Origin: Wuchereria bancrofti
Lineage: Eukaryota > Nematoda > Chromadorea > Rhabditida > Onchocercidae
NCBI GenBank assembly: GCA_005281725.1
Contig: SSBO01000004.1
Span: 434,001 to 498,000, forward strand
DNA: 64,000 nucleotides
Direction of reading: 5' to 3'
Position numbers and translations under genes: made by a program. The notes under the pieces are model-generated. The model saw only the letters and a list, made by a program, of their open reading frames with translations, searched no databases and was not told the DNA's origin. This document shows positions 42,848 through 64,000 of the stretch, piece after piece. Every line of letters begins with the position of its first letter. The stretch's first letter is position 1.

Positions 42848-44747
42848 ATATTAAATCATTTTGTGAAATATTTCATGCTTCTTCCAAGTGAATTAAATCA
42901 ATTTTTTTTCTTAAAAAAGGAACAAAAAAAGCATTGCTTATTGTTATCATTTGAGAATTATTACAAGCAAATAGATGATATGATAAATGAGGAAAGCCAT
43001 AAATTTTCATTAAAATCAAAATTAGAAATCATTTTTGTGAATTCCTTTGATAAATCGATCTATGCTAAGACAAGTTATCGCTAAAAAATAAAACTTTATT
43101 TTTTGTAATAATTAATTTCCTGATCCTATATGTATTTCAAATTTCAGTTTTTTGTCATTTACTTTATCATATTCCATTTGTTTTTGAAATATTGGTTTAG
43201 TAGCAAAAAGTGAAAAATTTAATTGAACAAATCTTTATTCTTTATAGTTATCCCAATTTATAATCAAAAAAAAATCTTTTCCTGCTTGCTTATTTGTATT
43301 TTCTTCCTATGAAAATACTTAAATTTTCATATGAAATATCATTACAATTTAATTTCATTCATTACAATTTCATTAAAAGGAAAGAAAAAATAATCCTTTA
43401 TTTAAATTTCGAAAAAAAAATACAATGGCTTCTCTTTTTTAATCTTTTCTTCCTCACTTTTTTTCTTTAACATTCTCTTTCAATACATTTGCACAAAAGA
43501 ACATGTACAATTTTCGTTTTCTGTTTTTCTTTGTTGCTACAGAATCAGTGAAATTTTCTCATTGTATTTTTCTTCTCTCTGACTGATAAATGATATGTAA
43601 ATTAGCATTTCCTAAAATTAAAAAAAAATAAAGTTTGCAATGAAGCGATAGTTACAAATTAAAATAAATTTACAAAATAGTACTTTTTTACTGAATAATT
43701 GAAAAAAAGATCTAAAATTTGATAAAAAAGACAAACAAACAAAAAATAAAATAAAATGGGAACAACCAATGCAGAAGCGATATATGTTTTAAAATTATTA
43801 ATAAGAAATACATCATTTGAAGAGAAATATAGAATGAAACAAATTAAAATGAAAAAATTAACTTTTTTATTTAATTATTTTTGGCAAATTACAAATGTAC
43901 ATTTTGTTCCGGAATTTAGTCAAAAAGGATAAGTGTATAGTAATTATTTTATTAAATGTTAATTTAACACTTTTTAAAACTCGCATGTGTCAGATAATTT
44001 CACAGCAATCATTTGAAATCGTTATGTTTTAAAAGTGGTAAGTATTGATTGATCGTTCGATAACATATTAAAGTGTCAAATATCGACTGCTTACATATAT
44101 AATATATAAAAAATTAAATTCTGACCGTAAACTATCAACTGATCACCCAATATATGAATGAAATATCGATTGATCTTCTTTTTTGTGAATGAATAATTTA
44201 CAGAAAATTATTGATCAATGCAAAAATTTTATAACTTAGGAAAAGAAAAATGAAAGAAAAGGTACGAATGATTTCAAGATGGAAATTTAAGCGATAAGCA
44301 AATTTGTTTACAAATCATAAAAATGGTGCAAAATTTTCTCGAACTATGCAATCAATAGAAGTTGTTGTATATTTCATTAATCATCATTTTGTATTACTGA
44401 TACTATCCATTTGATCTTTATTTTTACATGAATTTTATTTTCAATTTTTTAGAAGACTATTTTCTCGGTATTTTTGCAGAAGAGAAGAATAAAAAATATT
44501 TCACTTAAATTTTTAAACATTGATAATTTTCTTTTCTTTTCTTTCCAATTTTTGAATGATTCCAATTAATTAGCAATATGATTAGATTAGCTGATAATAT
44601 TATTTTTCATTGATATCGAATTAGCAATATGATTGGATTAACTATTATTATTATTATTATTTATTATTTTCCACTTCTCTTCTTTGAATTTAGGTGTTTC
44701 TTCGTTTTTTTACTTATTATATTATGAAAAAAAAAGTTTTATTTCAG
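42848..44747. other. Intergenic, transporter 3' UTR and upstream DNA of the small membrane gene
   Basis: The first part should be 3' UTR, as an AATAAA lies at 43087-43092. No gene was seen in the rest. Confidence 0.5.
43087..43092 (+). terminator. Poly(A) signal candidate for the transporter gene
   Basis: AATAAA 240 nt after the TGA at 42847. Confidence 0.45.
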
Positions 44748-44751
44748 CTTC
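44741..44751 (+). promoter_or_regulatory. Probable spliced-leader trans-splice acceptor
   Basis: ATTTCAG|CTTC sits immediately before the ATG of the small membrane gene. Nematode SL sites are typically TTTCAG within a few bases of the start codon. No cis-spliced upstream exon of matching phase was found. Confidence 0.45.
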
Positions 44752-46375
44752 ATGTGTGCACCAAATTATTTCCCATATCCAAGTGGTGGAATTATTTGTG
44801 GATTAACAATGTAAGTTATTGTATATCATGATTTAAATCATTATCGTAGCCATAATAACGATTACGATTCTGATTAGTATTATTGCAACTTGTATTATCA
44901 TTATGAATTTCTTGTTATCAGTTATAAATCGTGATTATTTTTAATTTCGCAATTTAATTTAGTGAATTAAATTGCCATTAGCAATTCTATCATCGTTACT
45001 ATTAATTTTTCTTTTTGATAAATTATGAAATACCTTCATTATTATTATGAAATTGTATATTTCACAGCAATGTAACATATAAGTGAAATTATCAGTTTGT
45101 TGGCAATTCAACTGATAATTATCATAAAAAACCTAACCTTTTTCTTTTATCCAGAAATTTCTGTCCAAGTTTATATCATTCATAATTCAATTTCCATGAA
45201 TTTCTTTCTTTTATCCTAAAATTCAATTTTTGAAAATTCCAATATCAGATGAGTTTGCTCATTATCGTTTTATCATTTATATGAATATTATATGCTCAAA
45301 ATTTTATTATCATCTAATTTCAACAGTTTTCGACTTTTTTCCAAGAAATTTCATTTACAATGATAACTTTCAAAATTCTTTTAAATGTTTTTTCACTTTA
45401 TATGCACATATCTTTTTTTGAATTAAAATGATTTAATAAAACTTCTAAATTCTGTTTTATTTTCACTGCAGATGCCCTGATGAATCAATTTTTCATTATT
45501 ATTATTGTTGCTACGGGTTATTAGGCGCTTGTTGCTTCTATCTAAGAACATGGCTTATGTAAGTTTTTTTTTTTTTAATTAGAAATTTTTTCACTGATTT
45601 TTCAAAAAATAGTTTCAGTGATTACTTATAAATGCAATTTTTGAAAAATAATTAATTCCAAAAGTAGCGTGGAATGCTACAGTAATGCATAAGTTGTATA
45701 GATTGTTTGCATAATTCATTGCATTATGCCATGCATGCTGCATGCATGGCATATATCATTTTGCACTGAATGAATAATAATAATAATATGAATAGCATTT
45801 ATCATTAACAATCTGAATATTTTGTTTACATGCAGTAATGATGAATTTTACAGCTAACGGATAATTAATTTTATTTGGAATAGAAATAAAATAATGAAAT
45901 GGAATTTGGTTACAAAAAAATTGACAAAATTTTTTGTAAATTTAAACAAACATAAAAACGAGGAGAAATGATATGAGGAAAAATAGTGCAAAAATGTGAA
46001 AATATTTTGGAAATATGATCATATAAATTCATTAATTTAATTTCAATAAATTGACTAATTGATTCATTGATTGATTATTGATTAAAAGTTATTAATTACA
46101 TTATAATTTATGGAATAATACTTATATCAATATTTAGATATTTTTGAAAAAAAATGGACTAACTGCTAATTTTTAGAATTTTGTTAATGGTAATCAGTCT
46201 TTCATTGATTCTCTGTGCCGTTGCTGCTGCTATTGCGGCTTTTTCAAGAAGTCGTCAACAGCGCATACCAACAACCGTTGATGCTACGACTAATGCCGGT
46301 TATGATATTCATTATCATCCACCACGTGAACATACCGTATATTATACGGATCATAGCAGGGATCGAAGTCTTTAA
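44752..46375 (+). CDS. Small single-pass Cys/Tyr-rich membrane protein, uncharacterised
   Basis: Exons: 44752-44810, 45472-45558, 46177-46375; 345 nt, 114 residues with the ATG at 44752. That ATG lies four bases after a strong TTTTATTTCAG, which suits a trans-splice acceptor and decides the start. An upstream cis-spliced signal-peptide exon cannot be excluded, since phase would need two extra bases. The first half is Cys-rich: ICPDES, then YYYCCYG, then ACCFYLRTWL. A single hydrophobic helix follows (IILLMVISLSLILCAVAAAI) and ends at FSRSRQQR. The short polar, His/Tyr-rich tail reads YDIHYHPPREHTVYYTDH. The CP...YYxCC...CCFxLxTW pattern before a membrane helix recalls small nematode-specific membrane families (possibly DUF2650-like), which I could not check. 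Function unknown; cell-surface location inferred. Confidence 0.7.
45726..45752. repeat. 27-bp near-perfect palindrome rich in GCATG
   Basis: Two 13-bp arms, ATGCCATGCATGC and GCATGCATGGCAT, are separated by one T. The sense strand contains three overlapping GCATG cores. It lies in intron 2 of the small membrane gene, about 170 nt after its 87-nt exon 2. Confidence 0.9.
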
Positions 46376-49300
46376 ATTTAATTTTATAATTTCCATCTAT
46401 CTTTGTTATTATCATCAGTTGTTTGAATTGATAAGATACATTACTTCATTGATTATTTGTTTAATCTTATCTTCTTACATTTGTAAACGCTGAATTGTGT
46501 TTAAAAATTTTAAATGCGCTTTACATTATTGATTTTTGCTCCACCTCCTCCTCCAAAAAAAAATCAAATGATCAGATTTAATTTAAATCTCAATAGCAAA
46601 TTTTAAAGAAGATATAACTCAAGAAAAACTTGTAGTTTACTATTTTCAATTAAGACATTTCTTTAGCTATAATGTTTAACACATAAAATTTTCAAAATTC
46701 TTTCGAAGTGATTTTTTTGAAGTAATGAATTTTTCTTCTAAGAATTGTAAATTTAAATGTTAAACATCTTCGTATTCATGACTTTAATTTAGATCTCATT
46801 ACAGAACAATACTAGCAAGGATTACAGTATTTTTAAAAAAGTATAATATTTCCTTTTCTAAGCAATTTTTTTTATTAACAGCTTTTTTTATTAACTAGAG
46901 AATTCATACTATTATTTTTAACTAAAGCATTTCTTTAGCTACGATATTTAAATATAAAAATTTTAAAATTGTTTTGAAGTAATGAATTCTTTTAACAATT
47001 GCAAATTTAGAGATTAATACGGCATATTGTCGGACGAAAACCTACTGTTCAATACTTATTAGTGTGTTGTCGTTAAATTTAATAAGAAATAAAATTTTAT
47101 TAGCAACTAATAACATATAATACTAACTGATAGTAACCAAAAAAAAAGAAAGGAAAGTGCTTGATCAATTAATCCGGAATTTTAGATTTAATTAAAAACT
47201 ACAAAAAGTATAATTAGAACAGCAGAAAAAGGAATTGCTAAATAATGAGAATAATACTCTAAAAATTAACGGAAAATAAAAATGAAAAGAAAAAAACAGA
47301 GAGGAATAAGGAAAGAACTAATTTTGAAAAGGAAAAAAGAATGCTAAAAAGAAACATTTAAAAGAGAAACATATAATTTGATATTACAAAAAAAAAGGCG
47401 CAACTGAAAACTCAAATTCCGGTTTGAATTATAATTTCTCACTTTTTTTCTTTTCGATTACTTTCACAATGTTTTTTCATAAAATAACTTTTCTTTTTGT
47501 AGTGAAGAAAAAAGGAAAATATAGAGAGGAGAAAAAAAATTTTTTTTGCTTAAATCTCTTTTTTCATTTTTCGATCTTTTTTCATCAGTTCGATTGCTCG
47601 CCGTTAGCATTCGTTTGACCAACCATATGCACAACGATTACTGTCTTTTTCTTCTTCTCTGAAAATGCTATAAAATTTTCAAAATTCTATGAAAAATTCT
47701 TGTAAAACTAATTCAAACAACACATAAACATAAATGACAGATTGATGATAGTACGATTTATTTCAAAAAAATCTTCAAGCTTTTAATTCATTATGTTACT
47801 AGATTAATTAAGCTGGAAATTTTAATGATGAATACATGAAAGAAAAGCAAAACTAAATCAAATATTTTTTAACTTGCAAATAAAAGTAAAGAAAAATTTT
47901 TAAAAAAAATATTGTTTTACAACTATTGACTACCATTACTACTATTACTGGAATTTAATAATAATAATAATAATAAATAATATTAATAACAATAATAATA
48001 TCGATAATAATAAATAATAACTGATAATAATAACAATAAATAGTAGTATTTATAATAAGACCGATAATAGTGATGACAGTAACGATAAACCATTCTTAAT
48101 TGAAAACCATTCTTAAATAAATTTGAAAATGTTACCAAATGCTTCCGATTAATTTGTAATTTTTACCAAAACATTTCCTTAATTTTTCTCATCGCATTAA
48201 TATTTTGAATCAAATATTCCCTTCCAAATTCTCCTCGAAACAATTAACTTTTTGTTAAAAAAAAACGAAAATATTGATGAATTTTTTCAATTATATTTTT
48301 AAATTTTCAATTATATCAAATAAATCGTACAATCATCGCTCTGAATTAGATTCCTTATTTAGAACAAATACAATTATACGAATAAACAAATTACAGTTAT
48401 ATCTCATTAAAGGGAAATTATTGGTTGCAAAAATTACTTCCACCAATGGAAAACACAAATGCATGCTAATTACTGCTATTATCATTATTACTATTACGGC
48501 TTGCATTATTATTGTTGCTATTATTGTTATTATTATTATTATTATTATTACAATCATTATTATATTATTACTATCATTATTAATATTACTATATTACTAC
48601 TATTAATCATTATTTACTATTATTCATTATTATTATTATTACTATTATTATTGTAATTACTACTGTTATTATTATTATTTATTATTGTTATTATTATTAC
48701 TATTATTATTTATTATTATAATGATTGTTACTATTATTACTGAAAAACATATAGTCTTTCATGCAAGAAATGAAGACGTGGGATGTTTAATTAGTGTTAT
48801 GACAATTTAAAGTGAATGAAATGAAATACTAAAATCATTATCTAAAACTTATACAAAGTTGCATTAACTTCATGTATATAAAATTTATACAAAGCAATGA
48901 AAAATATTTAAATCTTTGCTGCTAATTTTTTTTTTATAGTTTACTTTTTTCTGATTTTGAAATGAAAAATTTGTAAGAATTTTAAAGCTGAGAATGGGAA
49001 AGAAAATATTAATCATTTCATTGATCTAAAAAAATTGTATCAAACTGGAAAATGTATTTTTGGAAAAAAGAAAATTGCAAAAAGAAAGTAAAAAGGAAAC
49101 AAAAGAATTTTTAAATTTGAGACAAATTTTGAAAAAAAATTCTTTTTCTATTTTTTTGTTTTCCAAAATAGATGCATAAAATAATTTGTTGTAAAGATAA
49201 AGAAGGATAAAATGAAATGAAAATGAAAACGATATGTGTGATGAGAAAGAAACGAAAAAATTATAAGCATCAAATTGTAAGTTAACATTTGAAAATTTTA

Positions 49301-51243
49301 TTAAAAAAAAAAACTGTATCAAAATGAATAATATATCTGGAGTAAAAAAATTGCAATAAGAAAGTTTTTGAAATTAACTATGATTATTTAATGATGAATA
49401 AGCAAGCAAATTAAATCATTATGATTAATGATTATGTAATATTAATGATTTGTTTGATTATAATATAATTTATTTAGATTATTGTTACCACTGTTTACTG
49501 CTTAATGATTGAGTAAAATAACCAACATAAACAATAAATATTAAAATGATATTAATCGAATGAATGTACTTAGCAGATGTCATTGTTTTATTTTAATATT
49601 TGTCAATGACAATATGTCAATATTTATGGATGATTTGTCCGATATTTTTAAATATGATAATAAAGATGCTAATTAATTAGTTCCTAAATAATTTTTGCAA
49701 AATTTTTTATAATTAAAAAAGTGCTTTTTTTCAAAAAATTTTATTGATAAAAAAGAATGATTGACATATACATATATATAGGATAAAAGGAATTTTTAAC
49801 TATAAAATAAAACTTAAAAGTAAAATTATAACAGAAATTTTCCTAATATATGCAATATGAACATATGCAGAAAGTAATTAATTATTGAAAGTTTTTTGTT
49901 TTTATTAAAATAAAATGTAAAATATTTCTCAATTCAAATTTTCTTACCTATTTGTTAATTTATATTATTAAAGATTAGGAAAAAATGAAAAAAAAAGAAA
50001 AGAAAAAAGTAGAAAAAATTATAATTTAAGTCAAACAAATAAACGAAAAAAAAAGGAAAGTTAAAATAATTAAATTAAAATTGAAGGATTTTTGCGATTT
50101 CCGAAAAACTATTAATTAGGACTGAAAGTAACGTTCCATAAAAATAACGCACAAAATATTTACATTTATTGCTTTAATAAATTACCCAAATTTTTGTTAG
50201 CTTTATAAATACATTATAAGTGATAATTAGTAAATGGTATATAAATTTATTATTGTTATTAGTAAAAAAATTAAAATTTTTATAAAAAGTTAATATTACT
50301 AAAATATTTTTGTAAAAGTTTAATATTATTACAAATAATATCGCATTATTAAAATTTTATGCCTTTTTTGACAAACAAAAAAAAACAGAAAACCCTAATG
50401 TATGTTGCTTTTTTCTTTTCTTAATTTTAATTGCATATAAGAAATTTTGAATTAAAAATTAATTACACTTCTGTTTTTTCATTTTTACTTTAAAAGCAAA
50501 AAAAGAAGGAAAAAAGTGCATATTTCCTTACAATTTTTTATATAAAATTTTTAAATTTTAAAAGAATTATTCTCCATTCACTTAAAATAAGATATTTGAA
50601 AGTAAAATTTAAAGGTAATAAGTATATGAAATACAATTTCCCATATGTTTACCAACAAAACACTTAAGTACTTTTAATGCAATAATAGAAAATAATAATA
50701 ATTAACAGTAATATTAGTAGTAATAATAATAATGATAATAAATAGTGATAATTATAATAAGTAGTAATTAATAATAACTAATGAAATTTAATAATTATTC
50801 CTGGTAATAATAATTAATTAACAAATTGACCATCCAGAAAAGAGCCAATGACAAAATGCTAGGTTGAAAGAATTTATGGCTTATCATCATAAATATAATG
50901 CTAATAACGATAACAAACGGCAGATTAAATAAATAGCCGAGTGATAATGACAAATGTGCATTTTAGCAGCAGGACAAGGAAAAAAAGAAGCGCAAAAAAG
51001 TAAATATAGCAAAAATTATATATGCAATCGTTTTGTACTCTCTTAATTAGCATTTTTTGCATTAATTTTCGTCAATTGAATTCAAATTAATAAAAAAAAA
51101 AAGGAAGGAAAAAAAAGAAAAGAAGGTAATTGGTGTGAAGGTGGAAAAATAAATTTCCATTATCACAATTTAAAAAAAAAAAACAAAAAATTTGAACTGA
51201 AAGAAAAGAATAATGATAATCAATATTTGCCATCTTATTATTA
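46376..51243. other. Intergenic, no confident gene
   Basis: Between the small membrane gene and the coiled-coil gene, which face each other tail to tail. It holds AAT tracts (47950-48080), a long ATT tract (48474-48745) and a GC-richer island near 47600-47665 with exon-like character on the minus strand. Confidence 0.6.
48474..48745. repeat. Long ATT trinucleotide microsatellite
   Basis: Imperfect (ATT)n with occasional ACT and GTT units. It generates Ile/Tyr/Leu-only open frames that are not genes. Confidence 0.95.

Positions 51244-64000
<12,757 letters not shown>

Noticed and set aside
43741..43950. Possible signal-peptide exon for the small membrane gene (MKKLTFLFNYFW-like)
   Set aside because: No GT donor in the phase needed to join the exon at 44748, so the trans-splice start at 44752 was preferred.
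48274..48656. Ile/Tyr/Leu-rich open frames
   Set aside because: Produced by the ATT microsatellite.

Overview
The window looks like nuclear DNA of a parasitic clade III nematode, most likely a spirurid or filarial worm. It is extremely AT-rich and rich in homopolymers and trinucleotide runs. The genes are broken into many small exons separated by introns of roughly 100-2400 bp, with TTTCAG-type acceptors, and the proteins are typical of animals and nematodes. No bacterial operons, RNA genes or CRISPR arrays were seen. I assembled every gene model by hand from reading frame, splice signals and phase; nothing was searched against a database.

Layout. (1) 213-9486, plus strand: the last 16 exons of a neprilysin-family (M13) zinc endopeptidase whose N-terminus lies left of the window. 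(2) 11409-12326, minus: a candidate three-exon gene for a 100-residue secreted, peptide-precursor-like protein. (3) 12327-18582: gene-poor DNA with a 30-bp satellite array. (4) 18583-23938, minus: a complete seven-exon TASK-like two-pore potassium channel. (5) 23939-34209: about 10 kb without a confident gene, holding microsatellites and a degenerate ~140-bp tandem array; it is the shared upstream region of the channel gene and the next gene, which diverge from it. (6) 34210-42847, plus: a complete 13-exon SLC12A8-like cation-chloride-cotransporter-family protein of 617 residues, whose last intron carries a decayed LINE retrotransposon. (7) 44752-46375, plus: a small single-pass Cys/Tyr-rich membrane protein. 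(8) 51244-64000, minus: 25 exons of a large coiled-coil protein, best read as rootletin-like; its N-terminus lies right of the window.

The genes are individually regulated single-copy genes, not an operon. Several act at membranes (peptidase, K+ channel, transporter, small type-I-like protein), and the coiled-coil protein would be cytoskeletal (ciliary rootlet) if the call is right.

The most rewarding second looks are: the peptide-precursor-like gene; the LINE relic recognisable from endonuclease and reverse-transcriptase motifs; non-canonical splice sites (a GG acceptor inside the channel's first pore codon and two or three GC donors); GCATG clusters beside frame-neutral exons; and two minisatellites built around 10-bp palindromes.
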